NCBI GenBank assembly: GCA_963971425.1
Contig: OZ020518.1
Location: 17,550,990 to 17,614,989, forward strand
Length of the DNA: 64,000 nt
Direction: 5' to 3'
Origin: Bryoerythrophyllum caledonicum
Lineage: Eukaryota; Streptophyta; Bryopsida; Pottiales; Pottiaceae
This document shows positions 44,174 to 54,314 of the stretch, in pieces. Each line of letters opens with the position of its first letter. The first letter of the stretch is position 1. Position numbers and translations under genes: made by a program. Below the pieces are notes generated by a model. The model searched no databases. It saw only the letters and a program-made list of their open reading frames with translations, and was not told where the DNA came from.

Positions 44174-46024
44174 TTATTTGGGATGTGTAGTTGTACGAGT
44201 GAGTGGTCCGAATTGAGTAATATCTTTGTTTGTTGTGGAGGTGTATTGTGTGTTGTTGTTTGTATTTATATAGAAACCATCTATTAGACTCCAATCACTA
44301 TAATTGTAGCCACCTTGTCTAGAGAATTGTGTATCGGTATTGATGTAAGTGAAGTTTAAGTTTTCTGTGAAGCGGCGCCATTGGTAATCAATGTTTTGAG
44401 GGGGGGTGTGATGGTTTCCATTTTGGCGGCCAATTAGCGCTATGTCTCTATTGAAGTCTCCACATAATAGGTATGTATGATTGGGATGATTATTAATATG
44501 GGTTGTAATAGTGTTTTGTATATCTAAGAGAAATCTAGTATCTTCGGGATGGGATGGCATATACATGTGAAAGATTAACCACGATTGTAGTGGGTGATTA
44601 GTGATTTTAATTATTTGAATGTATGGTGATATGTGCATTGGGGTAGGGATTTTGTTGATGTTGCCGGGGAATGTATATTTTCTGTGTATTAATGTAAGGA
44701 GGCCACGGCGGCCCGGTGTGTATGGTCTCCTTTGTTGCATGCATCTTGTAAGTGCATGTGTATTGTTAAAGATGAGTTTATAGTCTTGAAATATATTTTG
44801 TATATATTTTGTAGATTTTGTGGCGGTTAGTTTTGTTTCTTGTATAACTATAAGAGCCGGTGGTGTGTCTGTGTTTGCGACTAGAGTTTGTAAGCTAGGA
44901 AGGGCAGTGTTTAGTGAGGAGGCATTCCATGTGATTATGTATGTATTTTCTTGGTTTGGTCTAATGTTTTGATTTTGGTTTTGAGGAGGGATGTAGGGAA
45001 GAGGTGGGGGTGGGTGGGTGTATTCTGGTATAGGGTCTAGACATTTTAGTGATTCACTTATGAGGTTGTTAGGGAGGTAAGGGAATTTTAGCTTTATTAT
45101 ATCATTTGAGGGTGGTATGTCTTGACTATGTAAGAAGTCGTATAGTCTTTTATGTAATGAGTTCTCATGGTTTATAATATTTTGGTTGTCTACTAGGAAT
45201 TCAGTATAGGGGTGTGGAGTGTAAATGTGTCGTTCTGGTGGGTTTTGTAAGGTTAGTAAGGTTTGTAGGAGTGTATTAGTCCATGTAATTGTGTTCCAAT
45301 TTTGTGGATTTAGAAGTTGGTTACATTCATCTATGTTTGGATGAGTAGTGATTATTAGTGCATATAAGATGTGGGGTGGTGGATGTGTATTTTTTTGTTG
45401 TATGTATTGGGCAATGTTTGGGTGGGAAGTGTTGTGTATGTGGTGTAATGTATGTGTGTTTTTTAGAAATGGTGCGAAGGGTTTTGCAATGTGTTCATAT
45501 TCTGGTTGGAGTTTTATGGTATTAGGTATAAAGTAGATTTTGGCATTTTTCTTATGTGATGTAGGATGTCTTTTTAGTATATTGGGCATGGGTCCCGGGT
45601 TGGTTTCAATGTCTCCTCCTAGAAGTAGTAGAAGTTTGTGGTATATATGTTTAGTGGTGTATTTTAAAGGCTTTGTTGTGTTATTAGTGACTTGTTGGTT
45701 TGGGGGTAGGTGGATGTTTGTATTTTGTGCGTGAGTTGTGGGTTTATTTATTTTTATAGTAGGTGTAGTTGTTTTTGTCTTTAATTTATTTTTTGTCCAT
45801 GTGTTTTTTGTGGTTGTTTTTGTTTTAGTAGTGTATGGATGTATGTATGATTGGTTGTATTTTATCTTGGTTGTTTTTGTCCATGTGCATATGTAGCTAT
45901 TATGTTTAAGACTATTTGTATGTGGTGGTGGGGGTGGATGAGTGTATTTAGGGAGGGGATTTAGGCATTTTAGTGCCTCGTGTATGATAGTGTTAGGGAG
46001 GTAAGGAAGTCTTTGTTTTAACAT
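44174..46024 (-). pseudogene. LINE A ORF2: second 2A, unknown domain, APE endonuclease
   Basis: A 616-codon frame starting ATG at 46024, inside module 1. It finishes the first unknown domain and has a Thr/Lys-rich linker (45900-45680). It then has 'LLLLLGGDIETNPGP' (45634-45590), the second unknown domain (about 230 aa, HYTHPPPP-like end near 45000), and an APE-type endonuclease. The endonuclease motifs are 'ITWNASSLN' (about 44940), 'VIQETKL', 'LLCGDFNRDI' (about 44460) and 'WSLIDGFYIN' (about 44285). The last motif (SDHS-V) lies after a 2-base frameshift near 44225. The endonuclease would make the first-strand nick. Confidence 0.82.
45590..45634 (-). other. 2A-like ribosome-skipping motif, LINE A site 2 (intact)
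   Basis: Encodes LLLLLGGDIETNPGP followed by M. It has the full D-x-E-x-N-P-G-P signature with an upstream Leu run. In known 2A peptides the ribosome fails to join Gly to the final Pro and continues, giving two proteins. Confidence 0.85.
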
Positions 46025-46506
46025 GTCATTTGTTGGGGGTGTATTTTGGTTGTGTATAAAGTCATATAGTTCCTTGTTTATCGATGTGTTGTGGTTTATG
46101 ATGTTTAAATAAGAAATGTTGTGTGAGGATGTGGGGTGCTAATGTGTCTTTCGGGGGGGTTTTGTAGATTATGTAGCATGTGAACGAGTGTGATGGTCCA
46201 TTGGGTTATGGTTTGATTTTGTGTGTTTAGGAGTTGATTGCAGAGGTCTTTGTTGAGGTGTATAGTGATGGCTAGGGCATATAGAATGTGTAATGGGTGG
46301 TGTGCATTATGTTGGTTTATATATAAGGCGATGTGTGGGTATGCGTTGTTATGTTGTTGATGTGATATATGTGTGGTTTTGAAAAGAGGGGCAAATTTTT
46401 GGGCTATGTGTTCGTATTCGGGTTGTAATTTTATGGTGCTTGGTATGAAGTATGGTTTGGCATTCATTTTGTGCAAAGCGGGGTGTCTTTTTAATATGTT
46501 CGGCAT

Positions 46507-46551
46507 GGGTCCTGGGTTAGTCTCTATGTCTCCTCCTTTTAATATTAGTAG
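46507..46551 (-). other. 2A-like ribosome-skipping motif, LINE A site 1 (intact)
   Basis: Encodes LLILKGGDIETNPGP followed by M, the same signature as site 2 and about 920 bases upstream of it. Flanking protein on both sides is homologous to that around site 2, so the two sites are a tandem duplication. Confidence 0.85.
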
Positions 46552-46959
46552 TTTATAGTAGATGGGTTTTTTGTTATGTTTTAGAGTTTTTTGTTTTTGT
46601 ATGTGTTTGTGGTATTCTGTTCCATCCCTTATTTTTGATTTTTTTTGGGAGCATATTTGATTTTTAGTACTGTTGTTTGTTGCTACGATCTTATTATTTG
46701 TATTCTTATGACAATGGTTTTCTACCTTGCCCTTTATTTTCTCCTTACATATCCTCTCTGATTTTGTTCTTTTATGTTTAATATTTCTTGCTCTATTTGG
46801 AACCTTTGAAATTTTATAAATATCTATCTTCTTCCTATTTAATTTATTATATCTCTCTTTATTCTCCTTGATTTTCCTATTTTTTGCCATTTTAATATCC
46901 CTTGTCTTTTGAGGATATGTAGTTATAAATGTGTGTGTAGTTGTTTTTGGTTTAAAGTT

Positions 46960-47130
46960 TGTACATATGTTAGTATGTATCCCGGTTTTTGTCTTAGTAT
47001 TTGTAACAGTATTCGTATTAGTATTTTTGTCAGTATTCGTGTTAATGTTCGTATTGATATCAGTATAAGTATTCGTATTTGTATCTGTATTTGTAATAAT
47101 ATATATACTAGTATGTGTACCAGTATTTGT
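46960..47130 (-). repeat. Coding minisatellite TNTNTYTD in LINE A
   Basis: Six- and twelve-base units of the type AATAC(N)AATAC(N) encode alternating Thr with Asn, Asp, Tyr or Lys. Equivalent tracts occur in copy B at different positions. Confidence 0.75.
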
Positions 47131-49104
47131 TTGTTCTTTGTAATTTTTGGTGGGGTATTTGTGTTTGTTAGTATATTGTATGTTGTGTGTCATATAGTAT
47201 ATTGTCGACTCAAGCATTTTATATAATTTTTGGGGGATATGTATGTTTTTTTGTATTTTAGTGAGGGGTTTTTTGTAGGGTAGTATATATTCTATTTTGG
47301 GTATTTTTGTGGGCGTAGTATTATGTATGTTTGTATACCTTTGTAGACATAAATGTATATGTTTGTATTTATACTTGCGAGGAATACAGTAGGTGTAGGT
47401 CATGTGTAGAATGTAGTCTAATTTGTCGTCCTTATCACATAGTATGAGAGAATTACTAGTTACCTTGTAGTCTTTGGACGCTACATGTTTGACGGGTTGC
47501 CCTCCAAGCTTGGCTTGCCAATTGAGCTTGTGATGGCTTGCATTGTTGCATATGCGGCTCCCATGGACTCTTGGATACTTAGCATTTGGACCCTTAGTTC
47601 TTCGTTCTTTGCATCCACATACTCCTTCACTTCCAATCTCATCTTCTTGTTGATTTCCTCCACAATTTCCACTATGTCCTCCTATGTCCTCCAATCTCAT
47701 CTTGTATGTTGCCGCCGTGTTGACCATGGCGGAGTTGATGTTGTCAAAGCCAAATTGTTGGATTTGTTCTTGTGAGGGTGGCTCTTCTCCTTCCAAACTC
47801 CTTCGATGTGGTGCAAAGTCCACATAATTTCCTTCAATGTTGTATGTTTTTCCCACAAACTCACGGTACACAATGGGGTTAGCACAATGTATATTGACAC
47901 TACCATTGTGTCTAGTTCCAACCACTTTATGGAACCAAGTCTCTTTAATGTTACTTGCACCTATAATTTTATGGATTATGTTGGTAGTGTCAATGACACT
48001 TATGCGTAGAGGTAGAGGAGAGAGGGTTAAGGTTAGAGCGTCTTTCTTAGCTTTGGAAGTTTGCGTGGCTCGTCCTCCGGAGATGTGTTTGACATGGAGT
48101 ACTTCGTGTTGAGTTGTGATTTGGTGGAGGTTGATCCTTTTGGCTTGCTCCGGGGTTGTAGCCATGATGAAAGCATGAGAGTCCTCCTTAGACTTGTGTA
48201 CTCCCGTGACTTCGATTTCTTGCCCTCTTGTGAAGCTATTGTGTAGAATGTCCTTGAAGAGTGCTTGTGCTGAAATTCCTACAATGGAGTCACTTTTCAC
48301 TTTCACGGATAGGTTAGAACTTGCAATGTGATGGAAGCTCTTGCAAACCTTACCTATGGTGTTGTGGCCATCAATTTTGAGTATAAAAGGTCTAATGCCT
48401 TTGAGCATCATAAGACCATCAATTTCTGGTTTTAATAGGTGCAATTTAACAATACCCGCCCATACTCCTTTTTTCCCCCCTTTTTTAACACTAAAGCATT
48501 GTATGGAGATAGGATCAATGAGGTCCTCACCAAGTTCAATTTCCATAAGTTCTAGTCTTTTAACAACCATGTTTTTAACTTCATCATGCATCATCGGGGA
48601 GGTAGGAGGCTCAAAATGAATAGCAACTTGGAAGTCCAATGTCAAACCTGAGGTATTATTGACAATAATATCACAAGGAACCTGGGTTATGTTGAAATGT
48701 TGGCCCTCCACGCCATTTCTTGTGCTTGGGTATAATTGTTGGGGAATCCTTGGAAACGCAACTTTGGCAATGCTTGCTTCCTCTGCCTCCTCCTTCTTGA
48801 GGCCCCTAACCATTAGATCTTGAGCTGTCTCTTTTCTAGGGAGCTCCTCCATGCCCTCCTCTTGTGCAAGAGTCTCCATCACTTCAAATCCGAACCAAAA
48901 GTTAAAACCCATGTTCAAGGGTTCGAGTGTGAAGGACTTACCTCTTCCTTCTGCGGTGTTCTTGTATTTCTTGGAGCTGCTGGTCACTTCTTCTGGTTTT
49001 CTTGCAAACTTCTCCTTTATGGATGTGGTGGAGATTGTCGCAGGGGACTCTATTTCCATGGCTTCCTCGAGGAATAAGTTTCTTTTGGGGTCCCCACTGG
49101 ACAT

Positions 49105-51765
49105 TTTTGAAAGGGAGGGGTTGCAAGTGGAAGTTGGAGGGTCGCTGGGAGGGTTTGGGGGGTCTCTAGGGGGAGCTAGTAGGTCGTTGAGGGAGGCTAC
49201 AGGGTCGCTATGCCGAATTGGGGGGTCGCAGCCTTGGTTGGGGGGTTGCAGCCATAGGATTTCGGGTCGCTGTTGGGGTTTTACAGGTCGCAACGGGGTT
49301 TTACAGGTCGCTACTGGTTTTGTTTTGGTAGCTACGGGGTTTTCTGGGTTGTTGCGGGGGGTACCAATACTCCGCGTTCTTCTGTGCAGGTCCCTTGTGT
49401 GCGGGGGAGGGAGTTCGGGGTTGAGAGGGGGAGGTTTTTCCAGGGGGTTGTGAGGGAGGGTTGAGAGGAGAGGTAGGGAGAGTTGAGGTTCGGGGGAGGG
49501 CGGGGAGGGGTAATCGGGGAGGTACGATGCTAAGCTGGGGAGGAGGTTGGGGATCGGCAGATGGGGGTGGGGTTGAGAGGATGGGGAGTGAGGGTAGGGT
49601 TAGGGGAGGTCGGGTGGGGGAGGGAAGTATCAAGAGTGGCAGGGGTAGAGGGAGGTTCAGTGGGGTCGAGAGGGAGGAGAGTGAGGGGAGGGTCAGGGAG
49701 GGTCGGGTGGGGAGGGAGAGTGGGGATGGGGGGGGTTTTAGCAAGGGTGTGGGGAGGTGCGTATGGGGGGGGTGAGAGGAGATCAGCTGTAGAAGGGGGA
49801 AGGGGACGAGATGGGAGAGTGAGGTTGTGGGGAGGGAGAGTGAGATCTGGGGGTGGAGTTTAGGAGAGATGGGGTTGGTGGTTTGGGAAGAACCTGAGAT
49901 GTTCTGTTTTGCCCTCGCGTTCGCTGTTGCTTGGCCCCGTGCCTGCTGCCGCTCGTCCCGGTGTCTTCTGCCGCGCCTGCTGTTGATCGTCGACCTTGTC
50001 TCCGCGTCCTCTGTCCGCGAACTCGTCTCCACGTCTACTGTACGCGAGCTCGTCTTCACATCCACTGTCTGCGAACTCGTCTCCACGTCCACTGTCTGTG
50101 GGAACTCGTCTCCCCGTCCTCGCGTTCAATTTCGTCCTCATTGCTCGCCCTTGTGTTCGCTACAACGCTTTAATCGTTTCCTCAGGTACTGTCCTCGAGA
50201 TCTCCCCTTTGTATTTCCTTCATGGTTCGCATGTGTTGTCCACGAGCTCACTGATTCGCAGGAGCTGTCCGCGAGCTTGCCCCTGGAGCTGTTGGGAATG
50301 GATTGGGTCTAGGAAGAGTTTCTGTGGTTGAGGGAGGGGCTAGGGTGGGAGTTTGGTTGAGGTCGGGATTTGGGATTGTATGCTGGCAGGGATCTAAATG
50401 TATCTGTGCCTTGGGTTTCGAAATGGCAGGTAGGTGGGGGAACCGTGGAGTTCCGGGGGGCCCAGACGCTAAGTTTGTCTATGTCGCGTATTCCGAGAGG
50501 GCAGAGAGGGAGCAGGTCTGTAAGTAGGTTGAGGGGGGGGGTTGAGGTGGGGTAGGCAGTCTTGGGGAAGGGGAGGGCTTTGGAATGTATGGGCGTGAGG
50601 GAGGGAGGGGGAGTCAGTGTGAGGGGTAGGGTTTATGTTAGGAGGGAGGTGTTGAGCACTGGTGGGGTGGAGGGGGAGTGATCTGCAGTCGGAGAGGGGG
50701 ATGTCTCTGTGGATCCGGGGTTTTTTTTGTTCTAGTTGTTGCTTGCTCAAGGCTTCTACTTGGTGATAATTATGTGGTTTTTCTATCTTACAGGGAATTC
50801 GGCAGCGCTTCCGCGTGGGGAGGATAGATCTGGGCCATGGGATGAGGTAATTGGTGTGTAAGTAGGAGGTGGATCTGCTACTTGGTGTGTTGTGTCTATC
50901 TATTGGTGTGTGTGGAGAAGGGGAGGGATATTCCGGGTTTTGTGTAGGCAGTGTTTTCTGTCTAGATGTAGTGTTGCTAGTGTTGTGCCTGAATGTGTGA
51001 AACATGATGTTCCATGTGAGAGAGGTGAGGGTTTGTGATCTGGAGGTGGCTCTTCTATTACAACAAAAACGAGGATGGTAATGAGACTTACCTAGATCCG
51101 GTAGGGCTGATCCGTTGGTGTGCTCGTGCAAGTCAGATATGTGGGGCGCGGTCAGGATCGCTGGTGTTGTGCTTCTCGTCGTTCCCAGATTTGTTGCTCC
51201 GTTGTTGATGTTGATGGCAGCTCTACTGCTGCAGCTGGTCCGCTGAATAAAGCAAACAATTTTGTATACGTTTCTACACACTACGTTAGTAGAACAACAA
51301 GATAATAACAAATACTTGCACGAAATGGGTGGGTGAGGGATAGCCTTATAGAGTGCGCAAGATCTCCTGAACTCGTGTTTGCTAGTCCTTCCTCCAATGT
51401 TGTATGTTGTGGCGCTGGTTTGGAGAGTGTGGGACTTGTGGGCGGCTTGCAGGTCTAGTAACTCTCTCAGATTAAGGCAATAAGGTATGTGGGTACTTTG
51501 AAGAACAGATCAGTGTCCAACATAAGTCCCCAAGCTTTCAGATCTAACTCTCCACACATCCTACATCAAAGCACCTCGATCACCTCACTAATCCTCAGAT
51601 CTGGAGTTTATGAGCCCTTCCAACACCGCCTGCTTCCTAGGCCTAACCCTAAAACCAAATTAGATGCAAAATAGGGGCTCTCGACAAGGTCCAACACTCC
51701 TTGTGGCCTATAGTGTATGATTTGAGACTAAGTCCCACACTCTCCCTCACCAGAAACTACGGAGC
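49105..51765 (-). other. LINE A 5' leader
   Basis: About 2.7 kb of leader upstream of ORF1. It is C-rich on the minus strand with Pro/Ser/Leu-rich open frames lacking ATG starts (for example 50092-49301). It includes a short decayed GGGTCGC-type repeat (49330-49135), a 27-bp tandem array at 50016-50110, and a consensus splice donor CTAG|GTAAGT at 51091-51090. The first 290 bases (51765-51480) are similar to the start of copy B. Confidence 0.55.
50016..50110 (-). repeat. 27-bp tandem repeat in the LINE A leader
   Basis: Three complete 27-base units (50016, 50043, 50070) and partial copies on each side, built on GCGAACTCGTCTCCACGTC. It encodes a nine-residue repeat on either strand. It has no equivalent in the copy B leader. 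Confidence 0.85.
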
Positions 51766-52054
51766 TCACTCAGCCATCCAAAAACGGTGGTGGGCGTAGA
51801 TCTCTTAAATTCTACTAGAGCTAAATTGTGCACCATCACTAAATGGAGTAAATTAGAAAGCAAAATTGCACTATGTAGCTCGAGTACACAGAAGATGGCT
51901 TCTAGTGTAGTGGACACTGAATAGGAAACCATACACTAATTGTAAAATTTTCAATAAGTGTGGTGACAAAACTATATTACACTAAATGTCAACTACTACA
52001 GTAAATGTCAATCCTAGTAAATAGTGGAATATAAAGGAGAATGACGAAAGAGGG
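51766..52054. other. Spacer between the two head-to-head LINEs
   Basis: About 290 AT-rich bases with no gene. The part 51815-51860 (AGAGCTAAATTGTGCACC ... AAATTAG) resembles the palindrome-array region left of the DUF7869-like gene (32258-32300), so it may be a fragment or target of that transposon family. Confidence 0.5.
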
Positions 52055-54314
52055 TGCTCCGTAAACTCTGGTGAGGAGGGCGCAGGGACTTAGTCTCAAA
52101 AACAAGTGCTATAGGCCACAAGGAGTGCTGGACCATGTGGACGAGCCCCTGTTTTGCACTAAGTTTTTGAAAGAAGGAGTGAGCTCAAGAAGCAGAAAAG
52201 TGTGTTGGAATGGCTCAAACTTTTCAGATCTGAGGTTAGCACCACCGATCTAGATGTTTTTGAAGAGAGATTTGTAGTGGGTTGTTCTGAAAGCTTGGGA
52301 AACGCGTGTTGGACACTTAGATCTATCTTCTCCCGCATCTGAGAGTGCTAGTGAAACCAAGGATCTGAGAATCAGTCCCGATCTGTGGAGCCCTCCAGCT
52401 AAGTCCCGTGCGTCCCCCCAACCCAGGCATCGCAACATCCAGCATTGATCCACGAACCAGCCCCCCCGAGCTCACGGACGATTTCAACACGCACATTCAG
52501 GTTACATTTCACGCAATTAGTGGTATTACATACTTTGTTTTATTTGCTTCATGCATCACATTTGCCTCAGCTATTCTCATACACATTATAGCTTCAGATC
52601 TCACCAATACTAATCACAACACCTTAGATCTCACACACACTAGTCACAATACTACTCATTAGCACCATGGCACTAACCCTCTAACCCCTAAGCACATAAG
52701 TAGGTTGTATATATTTGCACGCCACACGCGGAAGCGCTGGCAAAATCTCTACAGATCTACACGAGCACAAGGAGCAGGAAAAAACGTCAACCCGCATAGA
52801 AGGAAGCAGATCCAATACGAGGACACACGCCCCAGCAACAGAGATGGCAAGAACAAAGCTGACCTGAATCAAAACGAAGACAATACAGGTAAGTCCGCTC
52901 TCCTAAACCCTAGCTTTCTTTACATTCCTCCTCAGCTCCCCTCCTCCTGCAACAGGTTCCCCATCCCTCCCGCTCTATCTCTCCCCTCCTTCCCTCCTCT
53001 CCCCCTCCCCTACATTGACCATAGATCCCCCCCCTCCCACGGATCCCAGTCCTCCCAACCTCCCCAGATCCCCCCCGCAATATTCCCCTCTCCAGATCCA
53101 TCGTAGACGTCGTAGGTAGAGCACCAGAAGAAGCCATTATACACAAGGAAAAAAAGAGAGCCGCAGGTACTCCACGCGCGACAGAAGTGGTAGGCGCAGT
53201 AGGCGCTTCACGCGTAAGAAGCGAAGCAAGATATCGTCATGAAGTAGGCGCTACAGGAGATCCACACTCAGCAGTGCACACACAAACCGGAGAAGCAGAT
53301 TGGCCACGCGAAGCCGCAAAGAAGCATACACAAACCAACGCAGGCGAGAAGACCAAAGTCAACCTCTCCACAGGACGATCAGACGCAGCAGGCTACCCAT
53401 GCGCCGAAGGACAGAAGTTCACACGAACCTGCAGCACAAACAAGAAGAGAATCAGCATCACAAAAGACAGTCAACACGTACTCCAGAGTACGCACACCGA
53501 AGCAGGCAAGGAAATCTTGAGCACTCATCGACCTCATCCCTCCCGGATCACCCCACAACCAGACCACTCCCTGATCACTCCTCCCCGAACCCTCCCTGGT
53601 CACTCACCAATATCACACCCCAAAGCCACCCCTCACCCACTGATTTCTCCACCCACCATACTGATCCTCTCATCGAGTCAGGTCCCCCCCACACACCTCC
53701 CCGAACCCTCCCTCGCACAGAAATTCTCGAAGAATTCTAGAAACCCCCGGCCTCCTATCAGCGCCCTCTCCCCTCTTACTGATAGCGACCCTCCAACTAC
53801 TGGTAGCAACCCCCAGCAGGCGAGCAACGACCCTACTCTTGTAAACAGAGACTCCCCAACGACTGGTAGCGACCCCCAGCTGGCCCGTAGCGACCCTACT
53901 CTCTTGAACAGCGACCCACCTTTTCTAACCTGCGACCCTACATTTTTGACCTGCAACCCTCCTCTCCCCGTTAGCGACCCTCTAATTCTGTTCAGCGTCC
54001 CCCCCTACCAAACTAGCGACCCTCCCAACCTTGCTAACAACTCCCCTCTATGCATTAACGACCTACCAATAACGGCTAGTGACCCCCCTCTGTGCAATAG
54101 AGACCCACCCAGAACGACGAGCGACCCCCCCTTGTGCACTAACGACCCCCCCCTTTCCAACAGTTACCCCCTTTTCTGTACTAGCGACCTTCCCAGCTTC
54201 ATTAGAGACCCTCCCCTGTTTAAAAGCGACCTTCCTAGTGTAGTTCGTGACTCCCCCTTCCTTGACAGTGACCCTCCCAACAACATTAACGGCCTCCCCT
54301 ATCTTACTAACGAA
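52055..54314 (+). other. LINE B 5' leader
   Basis: Starts with sequence matching the inverted start of copy A (GACTTAGTCTCAAA, CTATAGGCCACAAGGAGTG). It contains a consensus splice donor CAATACAG|GTAAGT (52888/52889) and a possible acceptor CTCCTGCAACAG (about 52951). Frame 3 is open without any ATG from 53187 to the ORF1 start. Its last 530 bases hold a repeat of about 13 codons. Confidence 0.55.
53784..54310 (+). repeat. AGCGACCC-type degenerate minisatellite upstream of ORF1
   Basis: About fourteen diverged units of roughly 36-45 bases, each containing AGCGACCCNCC and in frame with ORF1 (reading SDPPL-type repeats). Copy A has a shorter relic at 49135-49330. Confidence 0.7.

Larger units (their letters stand above)
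46105..49104 (-). pseudogene. LINE A ORF1, fused by frameshift to the start of ORF2
   Basis: Starts at the first in-frame ATG, 49104 (MSSGDPKRNLF). The ORF1 body (about 49000-47700) matches copy B ORF1 with 'EEASIAKVAFPRIPQQLYPSTRNGVEGQH', 'KKGVWAGIVKLHLLKPEIDG', 'DGHNTIGKVCKSFHHIA' and 'KDALTLTLSPLP'. Its C-terminal coiled coil is left in another frame (47672-47481, 'EEINKKMRLEVKEYVDAKNEEL') because of a frameshift near 47690. The open frame therefore runs on into ORF2: Thr/Asn/Tyr repeats (47130-46960), a Lys/Arg-rich block ('KKIDIYKISKV'), 2A site 1 and most of the first unknown domain, to a stop at 46105. ORF1 proteins of LINEs bind element RNA. No classical zinc knuckle is visible here. 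Confidence 0.75.
38277..51765 (-). mobile_element. LINE copy A, near full length (13.5 kb), dual-endonuclease type
   Basis: A non-LTR retrotransposon read on the minus strand: 5' leader (51765 to about 49105), ORF1, ORF2 polyprotein, and a short 3' UTR ending in a hairpin and a (TTC)n-like tail at 38277-38313. Domains in order are ORF1, a Thr/Asn-rich and Lys-rich leader, 2A plus unknown domain twice, APE endonuclease, RT (YADD), an unknown domain, RNase H, CCHC zinc finger and an RLE-like region. APE plus RLE in one element is the hallmark of the Dualen/RandI clade described from green algae. Placement here rests on motif reading, not on a tree. The coding frame is broken at about 47690, 46105-46024, 44225, 43306 (TAA) and 41120, so this copy is defective. 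The 5' end is placed where similarity to copy B ends. Confidence 0.85.

Noticed and set aside
39165..47775. Plus-strand open frames inside LINE A (for example 38534-38941, 42353-42724)
   Set aside because: They are mirror images of the minus-strand LINE coding frames, with hydrophobic low-complexity content, and are not conserved as proteins.
49301..50092. 263-codon Pro/Ser/Leu-rich minus frame in the LINE A leader as a separate protein
   Set aside because: It has no ATG start and is low-complexity from C-rich leader DNA, with no equivalent intact frame in copy B.
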